Program-made: the position numbers and the translations under genes
Assembly (NCBI RefSeq): GCF_017302985.1
Contig: NZ_JAFIMU010000006.1
Coordinates: 372,001 to 436,000, forward strand
DNA from: Corallococcus macrosporus
Lineage (GTDB): Bacteria > Myxococcota > Myxococcia > Myxococcales > Myxococcaceae
DNA length: 64,000 nucleotides
Direction of reading: 5' to 3'
The notes under the pieces: generated by a model
The model's input: only the letters and a program-made list of their open reading frames with translations
The model's database searches: none
Told to the model about the DNA's origin: nothing
Part shown: piece by piece, positions 1 to 7,048 of the stretch
Layout of the letters: every line of letters begins with the position of its first letter
How positions within the stretch are numbered: the first letter of the stretch is position 1

Positions 1-753
1 TCCGGCTTCACCATGGCCGCGGACGACTACACGCCCTACGGCTACAGCGGCATGCTGGAGGAGAACGCCTTCGCGTACATGGGCCGCAAGGGGTTGCCCA
101 GCGACTACGTGGAGAAGTTCAGCGTGGGCCGGCTCATCGAGGACGACAGTGCGAGCCTGCCGTTCAGCGCGGACGCGGAAGGACAGAGGCTGCGCTCGGC
201 GCTCAAGGCGTACTTCCGCGAGTGCGAGGCGCTGACGTCCCGGCTCACGGAGCTGTTCAGCATCGCGCTGGACCTGCCCCGGGACTTCTTCGCGAAGAAG
301 ACGTCCGCGTCCAACGACTCGCTCCGCTCCCTGCTCTATCCCCAGCTCAGCCCGGAGCTCGTCAACGATCAGGGCATGGGCGAGCACACGGACGGGACGC
401 TGCTGACGGTCCTGGCGCAGACAGGCCCCGGCATCCAGGTGAAGGAGCGCGGGGGCACGTGGATCACCCCCACGCTGGAGCGGCGCGACCACCTCATCGT
501 CAACATCGGAGACCTGATGGCCCGGTGGGCCAACGACGAATACGTCTCCACCCCGCACCGGGTCGTGCTGCACGGTGGCGAGCGCCAGTCCCTGGCGTTC
601 TTCAAGCTCGCCAACGACGACGCGCTCATCGAGTGCTTCCCCAAGTTCTGCAAGGACACGCCCGCGAAGTACGAGCCCGTCGTCTACAAGGCCTTCTCCC
701 TCCAGAAGATGAACGCGCTGTTCGGTGTCGGCGGCGACGCCGGACGCTCCTGA
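1..753 (+). CDS. Isopenicillin N synthase-like Fe(II)/2-oxoglutarate-type oxygenase (5' partial)
   Basis: The reading frame is open to the first base, and 250 codons is short for this family (about 300-350), so the N-terminus lies upstream of the window. Counting from the internal Met at 13, HTD at 125-127 and His182 give the 2-His-1-carboxylate iron site, and the RQS at 191-193 matches the RxS motif that binds the co-substrate carboxylate in IPNS/2OG oxygenases. The tail is typical of the 2OG-FeII_Oxy domain. The gene is followed after 8 nt by two ATP-grasp ligases, so it probably oxidises an amino acid or peptide-like metabolite made by that operon. The substrate cannot be read from sequence. 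IPNS-like enzymes also include flavonoid- and ACC-oxidase-like proteins. Confidence 0.85.
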   Translation, partial: SGFTMAADDYTPYGYSGMLEENAFAYMGRKGLPSDYVEKFSVGRLIEDDSASLPFSADAEGQRLRSALKAYFRECEALTSRLTELFSIALDLPRDFFAKKTSASNDSLRSLLYPQLSPELVNDQGMGEHTDGTLLTVLAQTGPGIQVKERGGTWITPTLERRDHLIVNIGDLMARWANDEYVSTPHRVVLHGGERQSLAFFKLANDDALIECFPKFCKDTPAKYEPVVYKAFSLQKMNALFGVGGDAGRS

Positions 754-761
754 GGCCACCC

Positions 762-2117
762 ATGATCGGTGAATTCAACGAAGCGTTCCTCGCCGCCCTG
801 GAAGAGGGGTGGACGCCCGCGCGTGACGCCACGGCGCAGGCGAGCACGATCGCGGCGATCCACGACCTGGACTCGCCCATGTACGAGAAGAGCCAGTTCG
901 CGCACCCGCTCCTCTTCAGCCAGGCGGAGTTCGTGGAGCTGAGCCAGGCGTGCCGCGCCCTGCTCTCCGCGCAGCTGAAGCTGATCCACCACCTCATCGG
1001 CACGCGTTCGCGGGAGGGGCTGCTCGACCTGCTGCGGATGCCCCGGCACCTCGCGCGCTTCATCCACTGGGACAACCTTCGCCACGGCGACGCGACGATT
1101 GGCCGCATGGACATCGTGCCCACGCGGCAGGGGTACTTCTTCTGCGAGTTCAACATCTTCCCCGGCGTGGGCGGCGGTGAAGCCTACGAAGGCTCGCGCG
1201 CGGCCACCGAGGCGCTGGGTTTTCCCCGCGCCGGGTTGATGGGCAGTCCCCTGCGGGACCTCGCGCTGCTGTACGCGGAGGAGTGCCGGAAGCGGGAGCT
1301 GCGCCGGGTGGTGATCCTCGATTCGCGGGGGCACTCGGGCCTGGGCTACCCGCGCCAGGAGTACCTGAAGCGTTACCTCGAGGAGCTGAACCCGGGCGTG
1401 CCGGTCCACATCCTCGACGAGGTGAGCTACCCGGAGGCCTGGCTGAAGCGGGATGAGGCGGAGCGCACGCTCATCCACCGCATGTTCACCTACGAGGAGG
1501 TCACGGATCACTTCGTGTTCCTGGAGAAGCTCTGGGCGAGCGGCGCGGTGCTCACCAACGGCTTCGAACCGGAGCTGCGGATGAGCAAGCGATTCCTCGC
1601 GCTGCTGTGCGAGCCGGGCCATCAGGCGCTGTTCAGCGAGGACGAGGTGTCCGCCATCCGGAAGTACCTTCCGCCTGCCTTCTCGCTGTCGGAGGAGAAC
1701 CTGGCGGGCGCGCTGCGCGACAAGGCCGGGCTCGTCTTCAAGATCGACGACAGCAGCTCCTACGGCGGCAGCGGTGTGCTGATGGGGACGGACTGGTCCC
1801 CAGAGGAGCTGGAGCGGAAGCTGCGCGAGCCGGGCGTCGAGCGGTGGATCTGCCAGCGCGTCGTGGAGGCGGAGACCGTCCGGCTGCGCGCGGGCGGTGA
1901 CTCAGCCCCGGAGGAGTACCGGCTGGTGCTGGGCTTCTACTCCTACGGCGGCAGGACGAACGGCTTCCTGGTGCGCGGCAGCCGCACTTCCAAGGTGGTG
2001 AACATCACCAGTGGAGGCAAGCTGGGGTGGGCGTTCGTCGTTTCCGAGGAAGGACGCCAGGCCTTCATCCGTCACGCGCGGGGCCGCGCGGAAGACGTCA
2101 CTTCAAGGAGTGCATGA
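762..2117 (+). CDS. Circularly permuted-type ATP-grasp ligase (glutathionylspermidine synthase-like)
   Basis: This 451-residue protein starts at an ATG with GAGG six nt upstream. It resembles the ATP-grasp proteins related to the glutathionylspermidine synthase C-terminal domain: an acidic FCEFNIFPGVGGGE segment in the first half, a Lys in MSKRFL, a glycine-rich loop FKIDDSSSYGGSG and a following ICQRVVEAE strand that would contact ATP. Such enzymes use ATP to activate a carboxylate as acyl phosphate and form an amide bond. It lies between the oxygenase (8-nt gap) and a second, differently built ATP-grasp ligase (3-nt gap), so all three are probably co-transcribed and act on one product. The exact substrate is unknown. 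Reading frames open further upstream overlap the oxygenase and are not coding. Confidence 0.75.
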   Translation: MIGEFNEAFLAALEEGWTPARDATAQASTIAAIHDLDSPMYEKSQFAHPLLFSQAEFVELSQACRALLSAQLKLIHHLIGTRSREGLLDLLRMPRHLARFIHWDNLRHGDATIGRMDIVPTRQGYFFCEFNIFPGVGGGEAYEGSRAATEALGFPRAGLMGSPLRDLALLYAEECRKRELRRVVILDSRGHSGLGYPRQEYLKRYLEELNPGVPVHILDEVSYPEAWLKRDEAERTLIHRMFTYEEVTDHFVFLEKLWASGAVLTNGFEPELRMSKRFLALLCEPGHQALFSEDEVSAIRKYLPPAFSLSEENLAGALRDKAGLVFKIDDSSSYGGSGVLMGTDWSPEELERKLREPGVERWICQRVVEAETVRLRAGGDSAPEEYRLVLGFYSYGGRTNGFLVRGSRTSKVVNITSGGKLGWAFVVSEEGRQAFIRHARGRAEDVTSRSA

Positions 2118-2120
2118 ACC

Positions 2121-3302
2121 ATGGCGGCGAACCTCATCCTTCTGGGCGCACGGCAGTTCATCACGGAGCGGGCGTGGCAGTTGGGCCTGCGGCCGCTGAT
2201 CATCCAGCAGCCCGGGCTGTCCGATGACGTCGTGAACCGGCAGTCCGACCGGGTCCTGCTCATGAACTACGACGACCCGGCGCTCATCCCCATGCTGAAG
2301 GCCGCGCACGCCGTCACACCGTTCGTGAGCGCCATCACCGTCGCGGAAGAAGCGCTCATCCCCTGCGCGCGCATCAACGAGGCGCTGGGGCTGCGGGGCA
2401 CGCCGCTGGACCTGGTGGAGAAGACGCGCGACAAGCCGGCCATGCGGCGGGTGCTCGACTCCGGCGGGTTCTCCCCCGTGCAGTGGGCCTCGGTGAAGAC
2501 GCGCGAGGACGCCCTCGCGTTCGCGGAGCGGCAGGGCTACCCGTTCATCCTCAAGCCCGTGGACGGCGTGGGCAGCATCGACGTGCGGCTCGTGCGCTCC
2601 GCGGCGGACCTGGAGGGCGTGCTCAACGGCCGCGCGTCGTGGATCGCCGAGGAGTACCTGGACGGCCCCGAGTACTCCGTGGAGTGTTTCTCCTTCGCGG
2701 GACGCCACGTCATCCTGGGCATCAACGAGGAGACGAAGAGCACGGACCCCAACGCCAGCGCGTTCCTGGAGATTGCCCATCAGGTTCCCGCGCCGATGAG
2801 CCCGGAGCGCGATCGCGAGGTGCGCGACTTCATCCGGAGCTTCCTGGACGTGCTCGGCATCCAGGACGGGCCTTCGCACACGGAGCTGAAGTACACGTCG
2901 CGCGGTCCTCGCATCGTGGAGACGCACACGCGGCTGGGCGGCGACCGCCTGTGGGACCTGGTCCGGCTGACCACCGGGCACGACCTGCTGGACATGACGC
3001 TCCAGTGGGCCATGGGCACGCTGAAGCCGCTGGAGGCGGATCCGGTGCCCAAGGGCGGCGCGGCCATCCAGTTCTTCACGCCGCCGCCCGGCAAGCTCAA
3101 GCGGCTCAACGGCGCGCACGCGCTGCGGCGCCTTCCGGGAGTCGTGGAGATCTCCCTCCAGGTCGAGCTGGGCGCCACCGTCCGTCAGGCCCTGAAGTCG
3201 GAGGACCGCGCGGGCTTCGTGATCGCCTACGCGGACACCGTGCTGCAGGCGCAGGCCGTGTGCCGGGAGGTCAGCCAGCGGCTCGTGTTGGAGACCGCTT
3301 GA
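2121..3302 (+). CDS. ATP-grasp amino-acid/peptide ligase
   Basis: A 393-residue protein with AAGGAG ahead of its ATG. It follows the ATP-grasp_4 layout of L-amino-acid ligases such as BacD or DdaF: an N-terminal Rossmann-like domain, the ATP-binding strand FILKPVDGVGS, the hinge WIAEEYLDG, then HTELKY and RIVETHTRLGGD, which carry the metal-binding acidic and Asn/Arg-type positions. A C-terminal lid region follows, ending near residue 390. These enzymes make dipeptides or amide-linked metabolites through an acyl phosphate. It sits 3 nt behind another ATP-grasp gene, so two sequential amide bonds, or a ligation plus a tailoring step, are plausible. It is the last gene of the operon; the next gene is on the opposite strand. 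Confidence 0.85.
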   Translation: MAANLILLGARQFITERAWQLGLRPLIIQQPGLSDDVVNRQSDRVLLMNYDDPALIPMLKAAHAVTPFVSAITVAEEALIPCARINEALGLRGTPLDLVEKTRDKPAMRRVLDSGGFSPVQWASVKTREDALAFAERQGYPFILKPVDGVGSIDVRLVRSAADLEGVLNGRASWIAEEYLDGPEYSVECFSFAGRHVILGINEETKSTDPNASAFLEIAHQVPAPMSPERDREVRDFIRSFLDVLGIQDGPSHTELKYTSRGPRIVETHTRLGGDRLWDLVRLTTGHDLLDMTLQWAMGTLKPLEADPVPKGGAAIQFFTPPPGKLKRLNGAHALRRLPGVVEISLQVELGATVRQALKSEDRAGFVIAYADTVLQAQAVCREVSQRLVLETA

Positions 3303-3376
3303 GGGGAGGCGTTCACCGGCGCGGCGGCGGAGATGGACGCCGCCGCGTCGGCCAGGGCCCTCAGCGCGTCCAGGCG
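3303..3376. other. Junction between biosynthetic operon and PIN/nuclease cassette
   Basis: This 74-base stretch is still GC-rich, unlike the cassette to its right. Read on the minus strand it can be translated as an Ala-rich helical peptide (RLDALRALADAAAS) with no stop before it runs into the ATP-grasp gene. It could be the remnant of a gene broken by arrival of the cassette, or it could be chance. I see no terminator or direct repeat marking the edge. Confidence 0.25.
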
Positions 3377-4027
3377 CTACGCGACTCCAGGGATTGGCAA
3401 GACTGACGGGCGAGGGAGCTTCACGTTGTGCTGCGCGAGCTTCTCAACGACGCGTTCGAACGAATCGCAGTACTCGGCCCCAAGAGGGCGCAGTTCGGCG
3501 TGAACCTGCGGAATGTCAAAATCCCTGTGATTACGGCTGACAAACAGCTTGGGCCTCGTCTTCTCTCGCTTTCGCGCATCCGAGACGACATTCGCATAGA
3601 TGATGGCGTCAGACGACGAGAGGTCATAGTCGCGCCGGTAGTTCAACGCCTGCTCGAACATTTCGACTGTCAATTCAATCCGGCTCGCGGTTCGCAAGGA
3701 CCGCATGACCACTGAGTCGAGTGCGTCGGATTCAGCCGTCTCCAACCCTAGAAGAACCGCGGGAGCTGTCTCGATGGGCTGAATCGTGACCTGGTGCTGT
3801 CTGGAACGGCGAAGCTGCCGGAACTGCTCCTCCAGCTGGTTTCCGAGCTTCTTTCGCTCCCGGCCACGGTGGGCCATCGTCCCGAACGGTTCACTGAGCG
3901 AGAACGCTGGAATCACCAACTCGAACAGTCGCTGCTCTGCCCCGGAAAGAATCGACTCCGCTGAGGCAGCCCCCTCTTGCCCCAGTGCAAGCTCAAGGAT
4001 GAAGTTCGATTCAACATAGACAATCAA
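3377..4027 (-). CDS. PIN-domain protein, putative RNase
   Basis: 216 residues from a TTG start that overlaps the stop codon of the upstream gene (TTGA). PIN features are the N-terminal strand IVYVESN with an acidic residue (Glu6 in place of the usual Asp), Glu46, SSSDAIIYA with Asp140, and the closing strand FVSRNHRDFD. The PIN fold binds metal through these acids and cleaves RNA in many VapC-type toxins. At 216 residues it is longer than a classical VapC (about 130), with an Arg/Lys-rich helical insert near 52-78. Its partner is not a VapB-like antitoxin but a PD-(D/E)XK-like protein. Codon use and GC are visibly lower than in the flanks, suggesting transfer. A role in defence or toxin-antitoxin biology is inference. 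Confidence 0.75.
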   Translation of the reverse strand: MIVYVESNFILELALGQEGAASAESILSGAEQRLFELVIPAFSLSEPFGTMAHRGRERKKLGNQLEEQFRQLRRSRQHQVTIQPIETAPAVLLGLETAESDALDSVVMRSLRTASRIELTVEMFEQALNYRRDYDLSSSDAIIYANVVSDARKREKTRPKLFVSRNHRDFDIPQVHAELRPLGAEYCDSFERVVEKLAQHNVKLPRPSVLPIPGVA

Positions 4028-4485
4028 GCGGGCGCCCCAAATGGATCCAGCGCGACTTCATGCATGACCTGAGCGCCGCGGATCGCATCAAGGAAGCCAA
4101 GCTTCTTCAGCTTCGTTTCGGTTCCCGATCTCGAAGGAGCCGCTTTCAGGGCCAGCTCGGTCAACCACTGGACCAACAGCAACTCCAATTGCGTTCCGTG
4201 AAGCCGGGCCCCCGGCCCTGCCGGCAAATACCGCTCAACGACCTTGCTCATCGGAAACTCGGCATCCGGAAGCGCATCAGGGTGGCTGGTGGCCGTGCCC
4301 TTCCAGAGGAATCCGCGCTCCTGGGTGAGCAGCAGGAAATAAGGAACGGTCGCGGGAAGCCCGTGCGCAAGCATCCGGCGACGCAGTTGCATGGCGAGCG
4401 TAGGCGTCAACTTCATTGAGCCTTTGGCTTCAACCACGGCAATGACTTTTCCGCTCGGGCTTCGGAGCACGATGTCCGCATTCAT
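4024..4485 (-). CDS. PD-(D/E)XK nuclease-fold protein, small
   Basis: The ATG at 4485 is preferred because GGAGG lies 8 nt before it. A TTG at 4503 would add six residues but would place that ribosome site inside the gene. From the ATG it is 153 residues. The N-terminus reads as the catalytic core of a restriction-type fold: Asp4 in NADIVLRSP, then AVVEAKG with Glu19 and Lys21, the D-x(n)-E-x-K pattern of PD-(D/E)XK enzymes. The rest is helical with no recognised domain. It is translationally coupled to the PIN gene and shares its lower GC. It may be a nuclease, or an inactive DNA-binding relative. The N-terminal helix usually preceding the Asp is short or missing. Confidence 0.6.
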   Translation of the reverse strand: MNADIVLRSPSGKVIAVVEAKGSMKLTPTLAMQLRRRMLAHGLPATVPYFLLLTQERGFLWKGTATSHPDALPDAEFPMSKVVERYLPAGPGARLHGTQLELLLVQWLTELALKAAPSRSGTETKLKKLGFLDAIRGAQVMHEVALDPFGAPA

Positions 4486-4624
4486 GTCCACGACCTCCAG
4501 CAATGCTCGCCCATTGAATCAGTCATGACACCACGGCCGACGTCATCCAAGGGAGGCCCCGGGATACCAGAAGGCGTTCACCCCGGGAACAGACGGGCCT
4601 GGAAAGGCTGTGCCACGCCCGGCC

Positions 4625-5281
4625 TCAGCGCTTGCGCGCGAGGACCTGCCGCACTTCCACGAGGCACGCTTCCGTCACGGCCTCCACGGACAGCTCACCG
4701 TCGATGTGCACGATGCGCTCGTGGTTCTCTCGCAGCTCGATGGCCTTGAGGTACTGGAGCGCGATGCGGCGCTGGGCCTCGTCCGCCTCGAACAGCTCCG
4801 CGGGGCCTCCACGCACGGCCCGGCGCGTCGCTGCGACCTGGGGATCCACGCCCACGAACAACGTCAGGTCCGGCGACACGGCGTGCGAGTTCACCGTGTT
4901 CACCCACTCCATGGACAGGCTCGCGCCCTGGTACGCCAGCGAGGACAGCACGTAGCGGTCGCACAGCACCACCTTGCCCTGCTCCAGCGCCGGCAGCACC
5001 CGCGCGTGCAGGTGATCCGTCCGGTCCGCCGCGAACAGCAACGCCAGCGTCTCCTGCGCCAGCGGCCCGCGGCCGTGCGGCAGGCCCAGGCGGCCCGTGA
5101 GCGCCTGTCGCAGCATCGTGCCCACCGGGCCGTCGGAAGGCTCGCGCGTCGTCACCACCGCGTGGCCTTCCGCCTTCAGCACGGACGCCAGCCGCTCCGT
5201 CTGCGTGGTGGTGCCCGCGCCGTCCAGGCCCTCCAGCACGATGAACCGTCCCGGAAGGGCGACCTTCCTCACGGCGCTCAC
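4625..5281 (-). CDS. tmk: Thymidylate kinase
   Basis: 218 residues, normal for the family. It phosphorylates dTMP to dTDP with ATP in the cytoplasm, on both the de novo and salvage routes to dTTP. The P-loop reads GLDGAGTTTQ, with Thr where many enzymes have Lys-Ser/Thr. CDRYVLSSLAYQG is the conserved DR(Y/H) substrate-binding segment, and the REPSDGPVG stretch carries the Arg of the dTMP site. The start is a GTG overlapping the upstream stop as GTGA, so translation is coupled to the small membrane protein before it. Confidence 0.95.
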   Translation of the reverse strand: MSAVRKVALPGRFIVLEGLDGAGTTTQTERLASVLKAEGHAVVTTREPSDGPVGTMLRQALTGRLGLPHGRGPLAQETLALLFAADRTDHLHARVLPALEQGKVVLCDRYVLSSLAYQGASLSMEWVNTVNSHAVSPDLTLFVGVDPQVAATRRAVRGGPAELFEADEAQRRIALQYLKAIELRENHERIVHIDGELSVEAVTEACLVEVRQVLARKR

Positions 5282-5628
5282 CGGGGGAGGAGTGCGGCGG
5301 GGTTGTCGAGGTGCAGCTCGCGGCGCAGCGCCAGCAGCGCTTCATAGCGCTGGAGCTCGTCCACCAGCACCTTGCGGCCCTGGCGGTAGCTGCGGAAGCC
5401 GTACACCAGCAGCCCCAGCGCGATGGCGGTGGCGCCCCAGGCCAGCAGTGGCGTGCGCAAGGAGTCGTAGAACAGCTTCCCGGCCGCCCCTGAAATCAGC
5501 ATGAAGGCGATGACGGAAACACCCGCGTGGGTGAAGTGGGTGGTGCTCTGCCGGGTCGCCAGGCTCTCCTGCAACTGGTTGAACCGGGCCCGCTTGTCCT
5601 GGATGTCTGCGCTCACGGAGCCGGGCAT
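5278..5628 (-). CDS. Small two-helix membrane protein
   Basis: 116 residues with no family I recognise. Residues about 37-53 and 63-80 are hydrophobic and should span the inner membrane. The N-terminal 30 residues and the C-terminal LVDELQRYEALLALRREL segment are charged and helical, so both ends are probably cytoplasmic with coiled-coil character. It is translationally coupled to tmk by a GTGA overlap. No link to nucleotide metabolism is evident beyond this arrangement. Confidence 0.7.
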   Translation of the reverse strand: MPGSVSADIQDKRARFNQLQESLATRQSTTHFTHAGVSVIAFMLISGAAGKLFYDSLRTPLLAWGATAIALGLLVYGFRSYRQGRKVLVDELQRYEALLALRRELHLDNPAALLPR

Positions 5629-5829
5629 CCTACATCACCGGCCCCTGCCCGTCGAGTCGGCGGCCGGGCCGCTCCACCTACACGGACGCCCCGTCACAGG
5701 TTTCCCTCATCCCAGCCATTGAACGGACGCACGCTCGCTCCCCGGGCCTGGCTTGCCACCCCTCCCCCCTCGCGTTACATGCCGCGCACCATGCCTCTCC
5801 ACGCCGTCAGCAGGACGAGCCCCTCCGAC

Positions 5830-6957
5830 ATGAGCCGAGACTCCGAGTTGAACACCATCGAGGAGGCCATCCGCGACATCCAGGCGGGCAAGTGCGTCAT
5901 CGTCGCCGACGACGAGGACCGCGAGAACGAGGGCGACCTCATCATGGCCGCCGAGCTGGCCACGCCGGAGCAACTGGCCTTCATGGTCCGCCACACCAGC
6001 GGCATCATCTGCCAGCCCATGCTCGCGGAGCGGCTGGACGCGCTGCGCCTGCCCCAGATGGTGGCGGAGAACACCGAGTCCCACCGCACCGCCTTCACCG
6101 TCTCCGTGGACTTCCGCCACGGCACCACCACCGGCGTCTCCGCCAGCGACCGCACCAAGACGATCCGCGCGCTCGCCGACCCGAACAGCACCGCGGACGA
6201 CTTCCTGCGCCCCGGCCACATCTTCCCGCTGCGCTACCGCGAGGGCGGCGTGCTGCGCCGCGCGGGCCACACCGAGGCGGCCGTGGACCTGGCGCGGCTC
6301 GCCGGCCTGCAGCCCTCCGGCATCCTCTGCGAGCTGGTGAAGGACGACGGCACCATGCAGCGCATGCCGGACCTGAAGCAGTTCGCGCGCGAGCACAACC
6401 TCAAGCTCGTCACCATCGCGGACCTCATCGAGTACCGCAGCCGCAAGGACCGGCTGGTGCGCCGCGAGCCCGGCCAGAGCGTCGTGCGCACCCGCCACGG
6501 CGAGTTCACCGCCTACACGTACACCTGGACGCCCGACGGCGCGAAGTCGCTGGTCCTGGTGAAGGGCGACCCCGCGAAGGCCCAGCCCGCCCCGCTGGTG
6601 CGCCTGCACGGCGCCTGCGCCATGGGTGATGTGTTCGGGTCACCGGATTGCAAGTGCAACCTGCTGCTGGACCGCGCGCTGGAGAACGTGGCGCGCGAGG
6701 GCCACGGCGTCATCGTCTACCTGCCCGGCATGCACGGCAACGACTTCGGCATCCACCACAAGCGCGCGGGCGACGGCAGCAACGCGTCCGTCAGCCGCGC
6801 GGCCAACGAGTCGCGCGACGTGGGCATGGGCTGCCAGATCCTCACCGACCTGGGCGTGAGCACCATGCGCGTGATGTCCAACACGGACATGACCTACCGG
6901 GGCCTTTCCGGCTTCGGGCTCACCATCGAGTCGCGCCTGCCGCTCGTCGTGGAGTAG
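5830..6957 (+). CDS. ribBA: RibBA-type riboflavin protein: DHBP synthase with a divergent GTP cyclohydrolase II domain
   Basis: 375 residues from ATG 5830; in-frame ATGs at 5779 and 5791 are possible alternatives. The first 200 residues are a full DHBP synthase (RibB): DDEDRENEGD at 27-36 and GHTEAAVDLARLAGL near 146-160, converting ribulose 5-phosphate to dihydroxybutanone phosphate. The second half keeps the RibA zinc cysteines (Cys263, Cys274, Cys276). However, the catalytic QEGRGIGL motif is replaced by PGMHGNDFGI at 299-308, and the later TNNP motif by SNTDM. The RibA half is therefore probably altered or inactive as GTP cyclohydrolase II, and another RibA may exist elsewhere. No FMN riboswitch was recognised in the 200 bases upstream. 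Confidence 0.9.
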   Translation: MSRDSELNTIEEAIRDIQAGKCVIVADDEDRENEGDLIMAAELATPEQLAFMVRHTSGIICQPMLAERLDALRLPQMVAENTESHRTAFTVSVDFRHGTTTGVSASDRTKTIRALADPNSTADDFLRPGHIFPLRYREGGVLRRAGHTEAAVDLARLAGLQPSGILCELVKDDGTMQRMPDLKQFAREHNLKLVTIADLIEYRSRKDRLVRREPGQSVVRTRHGEFTAYTYTWTPDGAKSLVLVKGDPAKAQPAPLVRLHGACAMGDVFGSPDCKCNLLLDRALENVAREGHGVIVYLPGMHGNDFGIHHKRAGDGSNASVSRAANESRDVGMGCQILTDLGVSTMRVMSNTDMTYRGLSGFGLTIESRLPLVVE

Positions 6958-6965
6958 CAGGACCC

Positions 6966-7048
6966 GGGAGGTTCGCCGGGCGCCCGGTGTCAGAGCGGAG
7001 TGGCAGGTTCGTGGCCACTCCAGTTCGACCCGGGCATGCGAACCTCCC
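6966..7048 (+). promoter_or_regulatory. Structured leader with start codon at the base of a stem
   Basis: An 11-bp perfect inverted repeat pairs GGGAGGTTCGC (6966-6976) with GCGAACCTCCC (7038-7048). Inside it, GGAGTGGC (6997-7004) pairs with GCCACTCC (7014-7021), and CCGGGCGCCCGG lies at 6976-6987, so a branched fold is possible. The probable ATG of the MFS gene (7036) sits at the foot of the long stem, whose pairing would restrict ribosome access. It could be an attenuator or cis-regulator of the transporter, or partly a terminator for ribBA; no T-run follows. No known riboswitch class was recognised. Confidence 0.35.

Noticed and set aside
222-761. A long N-terminal extension of the first ATP-grasp protein.
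   Set aside because: It overlaps the oxygenase in another frame with Arg/Ala-rich nonsense. The ATG at 762 has a ribosome site.
5629-5829. Possible FMN riboswitch ahead of ribBA.
   Set aside because: The conserved RFN core and its arms could not be found in these 201 bases.
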